From Pseudomonas protegens CHA0 (lineage in GTDB: Bacteria > Pseudomonadota > Gammaproteobacteria > Pseudomonadales > Pseudomonadaceae), in the NCBI RefSeq assembly GCF_000397205.1, contig NC_021237.1:6393001-6457000 (forward strand): a DNA stretch of 64,000 bases, in the 5' to 3' direction. Below are positions 47,877-57,276 of the stretch, piece after piece (positions within the stretch are counted from its first letter, which is position 1; each line of letters starts with the position of its first letter). Under the pieces are notes generated by a model, which was not told the DNA's origin, searched no databases, and saw nothing but the letters and a program-made list of their open reading frames with translations. The translations under genes were made by a program, and so were the position numbers.

Positions 47877-48575
47877 ATGTCCACGATAGCAGACAACATT
47901 GCCCAGGTAGCCGAGCGCATCCGCAACGCCTGCCAGGCCGTACAGCGCGACCCGCACAGCGTCCAGCTGCTGGCCGTGAGCAAGACCAAGCCCGCCGCCG
48001 CCCTGCGCGAGGCCCATGCCGCCGGCCTGCGGGATTTCGGCGAGAACTACCTGCAGGAAGCCCTGGGCAAACAGCAGGAACTGGCCGACCTGCCCTTGAG
48101 TTGGCACTTCATCGGCCCCATTCAGTCGAACAAGACTCGTGCCATTGCCGAGCATTTTGACTGGGTGCACTCCGTGGATCGCTTGAAAATCGCCCAACGC
48201 CTGTCTGAACAACGCCCGGCCGAGTTGCCGCCACTGAACATCTGCATCCAGGTGAACGTCAGTGGCGAAGCCAGCAAGTCCGGCTGCGCCCCGGCCGACC
48301 TGCCGGCCCTGGCCAGCGCCATCGGTGCCTTGCCACGCCTGCAACTGCGGGGGTTGATGGCGATTCCCGAGCCTACCGAGGACCGCGCTGCCCAGGACGC
48401 CGCCTTCGCCGCGGTACAACGCCTGAACAACGACCTGCGGGACAGCCTCAAGCTGCCCCTGGATACCCTTTCCATGGGCATGAGCCACGACCTCGAAGCG
48501 GCCATTGCCCAAGGCGCCACCTGGGTGCGGATCGGTACCGCGCTGTTTGGTGCCCGCGACTACAGTCAGTCCTGA
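47877..48575 (+). CDS. PLP homeostasis protein YggS
   Basis: 232 residues of the YggS/PROSC family, fold III PLP protein without known catalysis; it binds PLP on the Lys of LLAVSKTKP and helps control vitamin B6 and amino-acid balance. Family motifs: FGENYLQEALGK, WHFIGPIQSNK and SMGMSHDLEAAI near the end. It precedes proC by 34 bases. Confidence 0.94.
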   Translation: MSTIADNIAQVAERIRNACQAVQRDPHSVQLLAVSKTKPAAALREAHAAGLRDFGENYLQEALGKQQELADLPLSWHFIGPIQSNKTRAIAEHFDWVHSVDRLKIAQRLSEQRPAELPPLNICIQVNVSGEASKSGCAPADLPALASAIGALPRLQLRGLMAIPEPTEDRAAQDAAFAAVQRLNNDLRDSLKLPLDTLSMGMSHDLEAAIAQGATWVRIGTALFGARDYSQS

Positions 48576-48609
48576 TGCGACTGACCCCGACCTCTTGTAA
48601 GGACCTGTC

Positions 48610-49428
48610 ATGAACACGACTCGTATCGCTTTTATCGGTGCCGGCAACATGGCGGCCAGTCTCATCGGCGGCCTGCGGGCCAAAGGCCTGGAGGCCTCGC
48701 AGATCCGCGCCAGCGACCCGGGCGAGCAGACCCGAGCGAAAGTCGCGGCCGAACATGGCATCCAGGTATTTGCCGATAACGCCGAGGCCATCGAAGGCGT
48801 CGACGTGATCGTCCTGGCGGTCAAGCCCCAGGCCATGAAAGCCGTGTGCCAAGCCCTGCGCCCGAGCCTGAAGCCGCAACAGCTGGTGGTGTCCATCGCC
48901 GCCGGCATCACCTGTTCGAGCATGAACAGCTGGCTCGGCACCCAGCCCATCGTGCGCTGCATGCCCAACACCCCGGCACTGCTGCGCCAGGGTGTCAGCG
49001 GCCTGTACGCCACCGCCGAAGTCAGCGCCCAGCAACGCCAGCAGGCCGAGGAACTGCTGTCCGCCGTGGGTATCGCCCTGTGGCTGGACCAGGAGCAGCA
49101 ACTGGACGCAGTGACTGCCGTCTCCGGCAGTGGCCCGGCGTATTTCTTCCTGCTGATCGAAGCCATGACCGCCGCCGGCGAGAAGCTCGGCCTGCCCCGG
49201 GAAACCGCCGCCCAGCTGACTCTGCAGACCGCCCTGGGCGCCGCCCACATGGCGGTCTCCAGTGACGTTGACGCCGCCGAGCTGCGCCGCCGCGTGACTT
49301 CACCGGCAGGCACCACGGAAGCGGCCATCAAGTCGTTCCAGGCCGGTGGCTTTGAAGCCCTGGTGGAAAAAGCATTGGGTGCCGCTGCGCACCGCTCGGC
49401 CGAAATGGCCGAACAACTGGGCCAATAA
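48610..49428 (+). CDS. proC: Pyrroline-5-carboxylate reductase
   Basis: 272 residues. It reduces pyrroline-5-carboxylate to proline with NAD(P)H. The dinucleotide motif FIGAGNMAASLIGGL is at the N terminus; RCMPNTPALL, VSGSGPAYFF and the C-terminal VTSPAGTTEAAI are the family signatures. GTAAGGAC lies before the ATG. yggT follows after ten bases. Confidence 0.97.
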   Translation: MNTTRIAFIGAGNMAASLIGGLRAKGLEASQIRASDPGEQTRAKVAAEHGIQVFADNAEAIEGVDVIVLAVKPQAMKAVCQALRPSLKPQQLVVSIAAGITCSSMNSWLGTQPIVRCMPNTPALLRQGVSGLYATAEVSAQQRQQAEELLSAVGIALWLDQEQQLDAVTAVSGSGPAYFFLLIEAMTAAGEKLGLPRETAAQLTLQTALGAAHMAVSSDVDAAELRRRVTSPAGTTEAAIKSFQAGGFEALVEKALGAAAHRSAEMAEQLGQ

Positions 49429-49438
49429 GGAGCCAATG

Positions 49439-50029
49439 ATGATTGGATTGAACACCGCTGCGGTGTATGTGCTGCAAACCCTGGGCAGCCTGTACCTGCT
49501 GATCGTGCTGATGCGTTTCGTCCTGCAACTGGTGCGCGCCAACTTCTACAACCCGCTGTGCCAGTTCATCGTGCGGGCCACCCAGCCGCTGCTCAAGCCG
49601 ATGCGCCGGGTCATCCCGAGCATCGGCGGCCTGGACATGTCCTCGCTGCTCCTGGCGATCCTGGTGCAACTGGCCTTGATGGCCCTGACCCTGCTGCTGA
49701 CCTACGGCACCACCGGCAACCCGCTGCAACTGCTGATCTGGTCGATCATCGGCGTCACCGCGCTGTTCCTGAAGATCTTCTTCTTCGCCCTGATCATCAG
49801 CGTGATCCTGTCCTGGGTCGCCCCTGGCAGCCACAACCCCGGCGCCGAACTGGTGAACCAGATCTGCGAACCCGCCCTGGCCCCGTTCCGTCGCATCCTG
49901 CCGAGCATGGGCGGCCTGGATATCTCGCCGATCCTGGCATTCATGGTGCTCAAGCTGCTGGACATGCTGGTGATCAACAACCTGGCGGCCATGACCATGA
50001 TGCCGGACATCCTGCGCCTGCTGATCTGA
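49439..50029 (+). CDS. YggT family membrane protein
   Basis: 196 residues with two YggT repeats, each a pair of helices around a polar loop (PLLKPMRRVIPSIGGLDMSSLL and PFRRILPSMGGLDISPILAF). Function is unsettled; a role in osmotic or divisome-linked membrane processes has been proposed in other bacteria. Two adjacent ATGs exist; the second (49439) gives the usual family N terminus and better spacing from AAGGAG. It is in the yggS-proC-yggT-yggU unit. Confidence 0.9.
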   Translation: MIGLNTAAVYVLQTLGSLYLLIVLMRFVLQLVRANFYNPLCQFIVRATQPLLKPMRRVIPSIGGLDMSSLLLAILVQLALMALTLLLTYGTTGNPLQLLIWSIIGVTALFLKIFFFALIISVILSWVAPGSHNPGAELVNQICEPALAPFRRILPSMGGLDISPILAFMVLKLLDMLVINNLAAMTMMPDILRLLI

Positions 50030-50043
50030 CCCGGGCGGCCTGC

Positions 50044-50337
50044 ATGAGTTATTACCGCTGGGACGGTGACGATCTGATCCTCGATTGCCACCTGCAACCC
50101 AAGGCCAGCAGCGACGAGTTCGCTGGCCTGCACGGCGAGCGGTTGAAGATCCGCCTCACCGCGCCACCAGTGGAAGGCAAGGCCAATGCGCACCTGATGG
50201 CGTTCCTGGCCAAGGCCTTTGGCATTCCCAAGAGCAACGTCAGCCTGGTCAGCGGCGAACTGAACCGGCAGAAGCGGGTGCGCCTGCAAGCGCCGAAGAA
50301 GCTGCCGGACCTGCCGGGGCTGGCTCGCCCCGCCTGA
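50044..50337 (+). CDS. DUF167 family protein YggU
   Basis: 97 residues, a compact alpha/beta protein with LDCHLQPKASSDEFAGLHGERLKIRLTAPPVEGKAN and SLVSGELNRQKRVRL, characteristic of UPF0235. Function unknown. It starts 14 bases after yggT. Confidence 0.9.
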   Translation: MSYYRWDGDDLILDCHLQPKASSDEFAGLHGERLKIRLTAPPVEGKANAHLMAFLAKAFGIPKSNVSLVSGELNRQKRVRLQAPKKLPDLPGLARPA

Positions 50338-50400
50338 TTCGCCGGCAAGCCGGCTCCTGCGCGCCATGTTCACTGCAGGAGCTGGCTTGCCAGCGAAGCT
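50338..50400. repeat. REP pair between yggU and metX
   Basis: TTCGCCGGCAAGCCGGCTCC (50338-50357) faces CAGGAGCTGGCTTGCCAGCG (50376-50395). It begins directly after the yggU stop. Confidence 0.8.
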
Positions 50401-50442
50401 CCCACGTCATTTCCCGCAACGAAACACAGCCCCGGGCTTTGC

Positions 50443-50490
50443 TTGCCGCTGGGGGCAGCGGTCTTTAGACTTACGCCTCATTTAAATGAG
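50443..50490 (+). promoter_or_regulatory. metX promoter and leader palindrome
   Basis: A sigma-70-like promoter is visible: TTGCCG (50443-50448), a 17-base spacer, then TAGACT (50466-50471). Just downstream is a perfect palindrome CTCATTTAAATGAG (50477-50490) that would cover the transcription start and lies 11 bases before the metX ATG. It may be an operator for a methionine regulator; which one is unknown. Confidence 0.5.
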
Positions 50491-50500
50491 AGCAGGGTCG

Positions 50501-51640
50501 ATGCCAACTGCCTTTCCCCCCGATTCTGTTGGTCTGGTCACGCCACAAATAGCGCACTTCAGCGAACCCCTGGCCCTGGCCTGCGGGCGCGCGCTGCCGG
50601 CCTACGACCTGATCTACGAAACCTACGGTCAGCTCAACGCCAGCGCCAGCAACGCGGTGCTGATCTGCCACGCCCTGTCCGGCCATCATCACGCCGCCGG
50701 CTACCACAGCGTCGACGACCGCAAGCCCGGTTGGTGGGACAGCTGCATCGGCCCGGGCAAGCCGATCGACACCAATAGGTTCTTCGTGGTCAGCCTCAAC
50801 AACCTCGGCGGTTGCAACGGCTCCACCGGTCCCAGCAGCCTCAACCCGGACACCGGCAAGCCATTCGGCGCCGACTTCCCGGTGCTTACCGTGGAAGACT
50901 GGGTACACAGCCAGGCGCGCCTGGCGGATCGCCTGGGCATCGACCAGTGGGCAGCGGTGATCGGCGGCAGCCTCGGCGGCATGCAGGCCCTGCAATGGAC
51001 CATCACCTACCCGGACCGTGTACGGCACTGCCTGGCCATCGCCTCGGCGCCCAAGCTCTCGGCGCAGAACATCGCCTTCAACGAAGTGGCGCGCCAGGCG
51101 ATCCTCACCGACCCGGAATTCCACGGCGGCTCGTTCCAGGAACAGGGGGTGATCCCCAAGCGCGGGCTGATGCTGGCGCGAATGGTGGGCCATATCACTT
51201 ACCTGTCCGACGACTCCATGGGCGAGAAATTCGGCCGTGGGCTCAAGAGCGAGAAGCTCAACTACGACTTCCACAGCGTCGAGTTCCAGGTGGAAAGCTA
51301 CCTGCGCTACCAGGGCGAGGAGTTCTCCGGGCGTTTCGATGCCAACACCTACCTGCTGATGACCAAGGCCCTGGACTACTTCGACCCGGCGGCCAACTGC
51401 GACGACGACCTGGCCAAGACCTTCGCCCATGCCACCGCCAAGTTCTGCGTGATGTCCTTCACCACCGACTGGCGCTTCTCCCCGGCCCGCTCCCGGGAAC
51501 TGGTGGATGCATTGATGGCCGCGCGCAAGGACGTCTGCTACCTGGAGATCGACGCACCGCAGGGGCATGACGCCTTCCTGATCCCGATCCCGCGCTACCT
51601 GCAGGCGTTCAGCCACTACATGAACCGCATTACCTTGTGA
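50501..51640 (+). CDS. metX: Homoserine O-acyltransferase (MetX family)
   Basis: 379 residues, alpha/beta hydrolase fold. The nucleophile Ser is in [10 protein letters not shown], the Asp in TTDWRFSP and the His in APQGHDAFL. The enzyme activates homoserine for methionine synthesis; pseudomonad MetX enzymes are reported to use succinyl-CoA, so acyl specificity should be treated as open. The ATG at 50501 gives [12 protein letters not shown] and has GCAGGG upstream. metW follows after seven bases. Confidence 0.94.
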   Translation: MPTAFPPDSVGLVTPQIAHFSEPLALACGRALPAYDLIYETYGQLNASASNAVLICHALSGHHHAAGYHSVDDRKPGWWDSCIGPGKPIDTNRFFVVSLNNLGGCNGSTGPSSLNPDTGKPFGADFPVLTVEDWVHSQARLADRLGIDQWAAVIGGSLGGMQALQWTITYPDRVRHCLAIASAPKLSAQNIAFNEVARQAILTDPEFHGGSFQEQGVIPKRGLMLARMVGHITYLSDDSMGEKFGRGLKSEKLNYDFHSVEFQVESYLRYQGEEFSGRFDANTYLLMTKALDYFDPAANCDDDLAKTFAHATAKFCVMSFTTDWRFSPARSRELVDALMAARKDVCYLEIDAPQGHDAFLIPIPRYLQAFSHYMNRITL

Positions 51641-51647
51641 GGACACG

Positions 51648-52268
51648 ATGAGAGCCGATCTGGAAATCATCCAGGAATGGATCCCCGCCGGCAGCCGCGT
51701 CCTCGACCTGGGCTGCGGTAACGGCGAGCTGCTGAGCTGGCTGCAGGAGCACAAGCAGGTCACCGGCTATGGCCTGGAAAACGACCCGGACAACATCGCC
51801 GAGTGCGTGGCCAAGGGCATCAACGTGATCGAGCAGGACCTGGACAAGGGCCTGGGCAACTTTGCCAGCAACAGCTTCGACATCGTGGTCATGACCCAGG
51901 CCCTGCAAGCCGTGCACTACCCGGACAAGATCCTCGACGAAATGCTCCGGGTCGGCCGCCAGTGCATCATCACCTTCCCCAATTTCGGTCACTGGCGCTG
52001 CCGCTGGTACCTGGCCAGCAAGGGGCGGATGCCGGTCTCGGAGTTCCTTCCGTACACCTGGTACAACACGCCGAACATCCACTTCTGCACCTTCGAGGAC
52101 TTCGAAGAACTGTGCCGCGAGCGGCAAGCCCGGGTGATCAACCGCCTTGCCGTCGATCAACAACACCGCCATGGGTGGGCCAGTAAGCTATGGCCTAATC
52201 TCTTAGGAGAGATCGGCATCTACCGCGTCAGCAGTCCCGGCCTGCAAGATCACAAGGTCGCGGTATAA
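51648..52268 (+). CDS. metW: Methionine biosynthesis protein MetW
   Basis: 206 residues with a class I methyltransferase fold and SAM-binding motif VLDLGCGNGELL. MetW accompanies MetX in pseudomonads and many proteobacteria and is needed for the homoserine acylation step, apparently as a partner of MetX rather than a proven methylase. Confidence 0.93.
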   Translation: MRADLEIIQEWIPAGSRVLDLGCGNGELLSWLQEHKQVTGYGLENDPDNIAECVAKGINVIEQDLDKGLGNFASNSFDIVVMTQALQAVHYPDKILDEMLRVGRQCIITFPNFGHWRCRWYLASKGRMPVSEFLPYTWYNTPNIHFCTFEDFEELCRERQARVINRLAVDQQHRHGWASKLWPNLLGEIGIYRVSSPGLQDHKVAV

Positions 52269-52294
52269 ACCACGTTGCATCGAGGAGAACCATC

Positions 52295-52729
52295 ATGGGA
52301 CGTCTGGTTACATTTCTACTGGCTGCCTGCCTGAGCGTCAGCGCCCTGGCGGCGGACCCGATCAAGGGCGAACGCCAGGAAGTGTTCGGTGACATCACCG
52401 TGCACTACAACACCTTCAACTCCACCTACCTGCAGCCTGATATCGCCAGGGCGGCGGAGCTGGTCCGCAGCAAGAACCAGGGCGTGATCAACGTTTCCCT
52501 GATCAAGGACGGCAAGCCGCTGGTCGGCCAGGTCAGTGGCACGGTCAAGGACCTGACCAGCAAGAGCATCCCGCTGAAATTCCGCCAGATCACCGAGCAG
52601 GGCGCGATCTATTACATCGCCCAGTTCCCGGTGGAGCAGCAGGAAAACCGTACGTTCACCATCAATGTGCAGACTGGCGGTGACACCAACAGCTTCAGCT
52701 TCAACCAAGAGCTATTCCCGGGCGAATAA
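52295..52729 (+). CDS. DUF4426 domain periplasmic protein
   Basis: 144 residues with a signal peptide ([20 protein letters not shown]) and one DUF4426 domain ([21 protein letters not shown]). Function unknown. It is conserved between metW and rdgB in pseudomonads. GAGGAG lies upstream; its TAA overlaps the rdgB ATG. Confidence 0.88.
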   Translation: MGRLVTFLLAACLSVSALAADPIKGERQEVFGDITVHYNTFNSTYLQPDIARAAELVRSKNQGVINVSLIKDGKPLVGQVSGTVKDLTSKSIPLKFRQITEQGAIYYIAQFPVEQQENRTFTINVQTGGDTNSFSFNQELFPGE

Positions 52730-53322
52730 TGAACCTCACGCAACTCGTACTGGCCAGCCATAACGCCGGCAAACTCAAAGAACTCCAGGCCATGCTCGGC
52801 GCTTCGGTGCAATTGCGCTCGATCGGCGAGTTCAGCAGCGTCGAGCCGGAAGAAACCGGCCTGTCGTTCGTCGAAAACGCCATCCTCAAGGCGCGCAATG
52901 CCGCACGCATTTCCGGCTTGCCGGCACTGGCCGACGACTCCGGCCTGGCAGTGGACTTCCTCGGTGGCGCCCCGGGCATCTACTCGGCCCGCTACGCCGA
53001 CGGCCAGGGCGACTCGGCGAACAACGCCAAGCTGCTCGAAGCCCTCAAGGATGTCCCGCAAGCCGAGCGCGGTGCGCAGTTCGTCTGCGTCCTGGCACTG
53101 GTACGGCACGCCGACGATCCGCTGCCGATCCTCTGCGAAGGCCTGTGGCACGGGCGCATCCTTACCGCCGCCAGCGGCGAGCACGGCTTCGGCTACGACC
53201 CGCTGTTCTGGGTGCCGGAACGCAACTGCTCCAGCGCCGAACTGGGCCCCGAGGAGAAAAACCAGCTCAGCCACCGCGCCCGCGCCATGGCCATTCTGCG
53301 GCAACGCCTGGGCCTGAAATGA
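52729..53322 (+). CDS. rdgB: dITP/XTP pyrophosphatase
   Basis: 197 residues of the Ham1/RdgB family. It hydrolyses non-canonical purine triphosphates and prevents their incorporation in DNA. Motifs: [42 protein letters not shown] with catalytic Asp residues, and [11 protein letters not shown]. Starts in a TAATG overlap with the DUF4426 gene and ends in an ATGA overlap with hemW. Confidence 0.96.
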   Translation: MNLTQLVLASHNAGKLKELQAMLGASVQLRSIGEFSSVEPEETGLSFVENAILKARNAARISGLPALADDSGLAVDFLGGAPGIYSARYADGQGDSANNAKLLEALKDVPQAERGAQFVCVLALVRHADDPLPILCEGLWHGRILTAASGEHGFGYDPLFWVPERNCSSAELGPEEKNQLSHRARAMAILRQRLGLK

Positions 53323-54521
53323 GCCACGAGCCCTCCGCGTCGCCGCTGATTCTCGGCGGCGCGCATACGCCCCGGGCGGCGCTGCCCCAGTTGCCGCCTC
53401 TGGCGCTGTACATCCACATCCCGTGGTGTGTACGCAAATGCCCCTACTGCGACTTCAACTCCCACGCGGCCAGCCCGACGCTACCGGAAGAGGAGTACGT
53501 CGACGCCCTGCTGGCCGACCTCGACCAGGACCTGCACGCCGTGCACGGTCGCGAGCTGAGCTCGATCTTCTTCGGCGGCGGCACCCCGAGCCTGTTCAGC
53601 GCCCAGGCCCTGGGTCGGCTGCTCAAGGGCGTGGAACAGCGCATCCGGTTTGCCCCCGACATCGAAATCACCCTGGAAGCCAACCCCGGGACCTTCGAGC
53701 AGGAAAAATTCACCGCCTACCGCGCCCTGGGCATCAATCGCCTGTCCATCGGCATCCAGAGTTTCCAGGAACAGAAGCTCAAGGCCCTGGGCCGCATCCA
53801 CAACGGCGATGAAGCGACTCGCGCCGCTGGCATGGCGCGCCAGGCCGGGTTCGACAACTTCAACCTGGACCTGATGCACGGCCTGCCGGACCAGTCCCTG
53901 GACGATGCCCTGGGCGACCTGCGCCAGGCCATTGCGATGAAGCCGACCCACCTGTCCTGGTACCAGCTGACCCTGGAGCCCAACACGGTGTTCTGGAACC
54001 AGCCACCGGTACTGCCGGAAGACGACACCCTGTGGGACATCCAGGAAGCCGGCCAGGCCCTGCTGGCCGAGCACGGCTATGCCCAGTACGAAGTCTCGGC
54101 CTACGCCCAGCCCGGGCGCGCGGCGCGGCACAACCTGAACTACTGGAGCTTTGGCGACTTCATCGGGATCGGCGCCGGTGCCCACGGCAAACTCAGCCAC
54201 CCGGACGGGCGCATCCTGCGCACCTGGAAGACCCGCCTGCCCAAGGACTACCTGAACCCGGCCAAGCAGTTCAAGGCGGGCGAGAAGGCCCTGGGCAACG
54301 AAGAGCTGCCGTTCGAGTTCCTGATGAACGCCCTGCGCCTCACCGATGGCGTGGACGCTGCGCTGTTCGCCCAACGCACCGGCCTGGACCTGGTCAGCCT
54401 CGCCGAAGGTCGGCGCCAGGCCGAACAAAGCGGCTTGTTGCAGGTCGAACCGTCACGCCTGGCGGCCACGGCCCGCGGGCAACTTTTTCTCAATGACCTG
54501 CTGCAATACTTTCTGATCTAA
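53319..54521 (+). CDS. hemW: Radical SAM protein HemW
   Basis: 400 residues. The [4Fe-4S] motif is [10 protein letters not shown] (CX3CX2C followed by Phe), which marks HemW rather than coproporphyrinogen dehydrogenase HemN. Other motifs: [29 protein letters not shown]. HemW is a heme-binding chaperone thought to insert heme into target proteins. The ATG overlaps the rdgB stop. Confidence 0.95.
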   Translation: MSHEPSASPLILGGAHTPRAALPQLPPLALYIHIPWCVRKCPYCDFNSHAASPTLPEEEYVDALLADLDQDLHAVHGRELSSIFFGGGTPSLFSAQALGRLLKGVEQRIRFAPDIEITLEANPGTFEQEKFTAYRALGINRLSIGIQSFQEQKLKALGRIHNGDEATRAAGMARQAGFDNFNLDLMHGLPDQSLDDALGDLRQAIAMKPTHLSWYQLTLEPNTVFWNQPPVLPEDDTLWDIQEAGQALLAEHGYAQYEVSAYAQPGRAARHNLNYWSFGDFIGIGAGAHGKLSHPDGRILRTWKTRLPKDYLNPAKQFKAGEKALGNEELPFEFLMNALRLTDGVDAALFAQRTGLDLVSLAEGRRQAEQSGLLQVEPSRLAATARGQLFLNDLLQYFLI

Positions 54522-54530
54522 GGAAATCAC

Positions 54531-54854
54531 ATGGATCTGGTACTCGACCTGCTCGCCACCGTGTCCCGCTGGAGTCGCAGCAACCTCTCGGAAATCGCCC
54601 TGGCACTGGTGGGCTGCCTGCTGGTGCTGTTCGGCGCGGACATCAAGGGCTGGGTCGAACAGCGCCTGGGCGGCATCGCCGGCGCCCTGCGGGTGCCGCT
54701 GATGGCCCTGCTGTGCATGGTCGGCAGCGGCCTGGCGCTGATCTACGCCACACCGTGGATCGTCCGCGGCCTGAGCCAGTTCAACAACTACAGCCTGGCG
54801 CCAGTGCTGTTGGTGGTGCTGGTGCTGATTGGCGTGGTCGCTGATCGTCGTTAA
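54531..54854 (+). CDS. DUF3392 family membrane protein
   Basis: 107 residues with about three helices (SEIALALVGCLLVLFGADIKGW, VPLMALLCMVGSGLALIYA, LAPVLLVVLVLIGVVA). It follows hemW by nine bases with AAGG before the ATG. It is a gammaproteobacterial family of unknown role. Confidence 0.85.
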   Translation: MDLVLDLLATVSRWSRSNLSEIALALVGCLLVLFGADIKGWVEQRLGGIAGALRVPLMALLCMVGSGLALIYATPWIVRGLSQFNNYSLAPVLLVVLVLIGVVADRR

Positions 54855-54864
54855 TTCGCAGGGC

Positions 54865-54905
54865 CCCTTCGCCGGCAAGCCGGCTCCTACACCAAGCCGG
54901 CGAAC
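54865..54905. repeat. REP element upstream of kptA
   Basis: CTTCGCCGGCAAGCCGGCTC (54868-54887) is followed by a truncated opposite half (AAGCCGGCGAACG). It separates the DUF3392 gene from kptA. Confidence 0.75.
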
Positions 54906-54941
54906 GCAATCCAACGGCTGCCCCCGTTATCAAGGAAGAAC

Positions 54942-55490
54942 ATGAGCAAGAAAGTCATCGAGGACACCAGTAAGTTCCTCAGCTATGTGCTGCGCCACGA
55001 GCCCCAGGCCATCGGCCTGGAACTGGACAGCGAAGGCTGGGGCGATATCGACGCGCTGATCAGCGGTGCGGCCAAGAACGGCCGGCAACTGAGCCGGGAA
55101 CTGATCGAGCTGGTGGTCGAAGGCAACGACAAGAAGCGCTTCGCCCTCTCGGCTGACAGCCGGCGGATTCGTGCCGTTCAGGGGCATTCCAACAAGGCCG
55201 TGCAATTGCAGCTTGAGGCAAAGCAACCGCCCGCCGTGCTCTTCCACGGCACCGCCACGCGCTTCATGGATTCGATCAACGAAAAGGGGCTGATCCCGGG
55301 TTCACGGCACCACGTGCACCTGTCCCAGGAAATCGACACCGCCCGGGCCGTGGGCCAGCGCTATGGCAAGGTGGTGATCCTGCAGATCGACGCCCAGGCC
55401 ATGCAGGCCCAGGGTTTCACCTTCTATCAGGCAGAGAATGGGGTGTGGCTGACCGACCAGGTGCCGGTCGGCTTCATCAAAGCCCTGTAG
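54942..55490 (+). CDS. kptA: RNA 2'-phosphotransferase KptA/Tpt1
   Basis: 182 residues. It transfers a 2'-phosphate from RNA to NAD+, releasing nicotinamide and ADP-ribose 1'',2''-cyclic phosphate. The conserved SYVLRHEP motif (Arg18, His19) lies in the N-terminal winged-helix lobe; the NAD lobe shows LFHGTATRFMDSI, GLIPGSRHHVHLS and QAENGVWLTDQVP. All core residues look intact. In eukaryotes it finishes tRNA splicing; bacteria have no such pathway, so the substrate is unclear. REP elements flank it on both sides. Confidence 0.92.
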   Translation: MSKKVIEDTSKFLSYVLRHEPQAIGLELDSEGWGDIDALISGAAKNGRQLSRELIELVVEGNDKKRFALSADSRRIRAVQGHSNKAVQLQLEAKQPPAVLFHGTATRFMDSINEKGLIPGSRHHVHLSQEIDTARAVGQRYGKVVILQIDAQAMQAQGFTFYQAENGVWLTDQVPVGFIKAL

Positions 55491-55565
55491 GAGCCAGCTG
55501 GTTGGCGAAGGCGACCTTGAAGGCCTCTTCGCTGGCAAGCGGAACGCCGCCCGGCAGCTCCTACA
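55486..55565. repeat. Imperfect REP doublet after kptA
   Basis: TGTAGGAGCCAGCTGGTTGG (55486-55505) faces CTTCGCTGGCAAGCG...CAGCTCCTACAG ending near 55566. The right copy is interrupted by a GGAACGCCGCCC stretch, so it is a degraded doublet. The left copy includes the kptA stop codon. Confidence 0.7.
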
Positions 55566-55583
55566 GCAGCGTGTCCGCGGGGC

Positions 55584-56309
55584 TCAGGCGAGCTTTTCGA
55601 ACTTCAAATCCCACACGCCGTGGCCCAGGCGCTCGCCGCGACGCTCGAACTTGGTGATCGGGCGTTCGGCCGGGCGCGGTACACACTTGCCGTCTTCGGC
55701 CAGGTTGCGATAACCCGGGGCGACGTTCATCACCTCCAGCATGTATTCGGCATAGGGCTCCCAGTCGGTGGCCATGTGCAGAATGCCGCCAACCTTGAGC
55801 TTGCTGCGCACCAGCTCGGCGAAGGAAGCCTGGACGATGCGGCGCTTGTGGTGCCGGCTCTTGTGCCACGGATCGGGGAAGAACAGCATCAGCCGGTCCA
55901 GGCTGTTGTCGGCGATGCAGCGGTTGAGCACCTCGATGGCGTCGCAATCGTAGACCCGCAGGTTGGTCAGGCCCTGGGTCAGCACGCCATTGAGCAGCGC
56001 GCCGACACCCGGGCGGTGAACCTCAACGCCGATGAAATCCTGTTCCGGAGCCGCCGCCGCCATTTCCAGCAGCGAGTGACCCATGCCGAAGCCGATTTCC
56101 AGGGAGCGTGGTGCCGAACGGCCGAACACCTGGTCGTAATCCACCGGTGCGTCGGCCAAGGGCAGCACGTACAGCGGCGCGCCCTGGTCCAGGCCGCGTT
56201 GCTGGCCTTCGGTCATGCGCCCGGCGCGCATCACGAAACTCTTGATGCGGCGGTGTTGGCGCTCGTCGCCGGCTTCCGGCTGGATTGGCGTGTCGTTTGA
56301 TTCAGTCAT
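55584..56309 (-). CDS. trmB: tRNA (guanine46-N7)-methyltransferase
   Basis: 241 residues, SAM-dependent Rossmann enzyme: [22 protein letters not shown] motif I ([12 protein letters not shown]), the conserved [20 protein letters not shown] catalytic/tRNA segment and [11 protein letters not shown]. It forms m7G46 in tRNA variable loops. An upstream TTG is in frame, but the ATG at 56309 is taken. thiG lies nine bases upstream, so the two are probably co-transcribed. Confidence 0.95.
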   Translation of the reverse strand: MTESNDTPIQPEAGDERQHRRIKSFVMRAGRMTEGQQRGLDQGAPLYVLPLADAPVDYDQVFGRSAPRSLEIGFGMGHSLLEMAAAAPEQDFIGVEVHRPGVGALLNGVLTQGLTNLRVYDCDAIEVLNRCIADNSLDRLMLFFPDPWHKSRHHKRRIVQASFAELVRSKLKVGGILHMATDWEPYAEYMLEVMNVAPGYRNLAEDGKCVPRPAERPITKFERRGERLGHGVWDLKFEKLA

Positions 56310-56318
56310 CAATGGCTC

Positions 56319-57113
56319 TTACTTGATCAGACCATCCAGCGGCGAAGAGGCGCTGGCATAGAGTTTCTTCGGCATGCGACCGGCGAGGTACGCCAGGCGG
56401 CCCGCGACAATTGCGTGTTTCATGGCTTCGGCCATCATCACCGGCTGCTGCGCGTGGGCGATGGCCGAGTTCATCAGCACCGCCTCACACCCCAGTTCCA
56501 TGGCGATGGTGGCGTCGGAAGCGGTACCGACACCGGCATCCACCAGTACCGGAACCTTGGCTTCTTCAAGGATGATCTGCAGGTTGTACGGGTTGCAGAT
56601 CCCCAGCCCGGTGCCAATCAGGCCGGCCAGCGGCATGACCGCGATGCAGCCCATTTCCGCCAGCTGGCGGGCGATGATCGGGTCGTCGCTGGTGTAGACC
56701 ATCACGTCGAAACCTTCCTTGACCAGCACTTCGGCGGCCTTGAGGGTTTCCAGCACGTTGGGGAACAGGGTCTTCTGGTCGGCCAGGACTTCCAGCTTCA
56801 CCAGGTTGTGGCCATCGAGCAGCTCACGGGCCAGGCGGCAGGTGCGCACGGCCTCGACCGCGTCATAGCAGCCGGCGGTGTTGGGCAGGATGGTGTAGCG
56901 ATCCGGCGGCAGGATATCCAGCAGGTTCGGTTCGCCCGGGTTCTGGCCGATATTGGTCCGGCGCACGGCAACGGTCACGATCTCGGCACCCGAGGCCTCG
57001 ATGGCCAGGCGGGTTTCTTCCATGTCGCGGTACTTGCCGGTGCCTACCAGCAAACGCGACTGGTACGTCCGACCGGCCAGGACGAAAGGCTTGTCACTAC
57101 GAACGTTGCTCAT
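56319..57113 (-). CDS. thiG: Thiazole synthase
   Basis: 264 residues, TIM barrel. It builds the thiazole phosphate of thiamine from deoxyxylulose phosphate, dehydroglycine and ThiS thiocarboxylate. The Schiff-base lysine is in LVKLEVLAD; other motifs are [28 protein letters not shown] and [19 protein letters not shown] precedes the ATG. thiS lies 163 bases upstream, an unusually long gap with hairpins. Confidence 0.97.
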
Positions 57114-57276
57114 CGGAAATCCTCTGTTGGGGTGAGGTTCTTGCAGAATTCTTTATCAGGCCCGGGGCGCTGGTGACCCTCGATCCGGGGCCGGTGAAAG
57201 CATGTCGTCCATGAGAGGGCCCGGAGCCGGGCCAGGGCGCTGCGCAGATGGACAGCAGCGCTATTGAAGCCAGTGA
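57114..57276 (-). other. Structured spacer between thiS and thiG
   Basis: The transcribed strand can fold two adjacent hairpins: one at 57237-57261 (arms GCGCTGC/GCAGCGC) and one at 57218-57233 (GGCCCGG/CCGGGCC, two-base loop). No T run follows. The region does not show the THI-box consensus (no CUGAGA and no ACCUGA pairing), so it is not a TPP riboswitch by inspection. Confidence 0.5.

Noticed and set aside
57114..57276. TPP riboswitch between thiS and thiG.
   Set aside because: The THI-box consensus elements are not found; only simple hairpins are visible.
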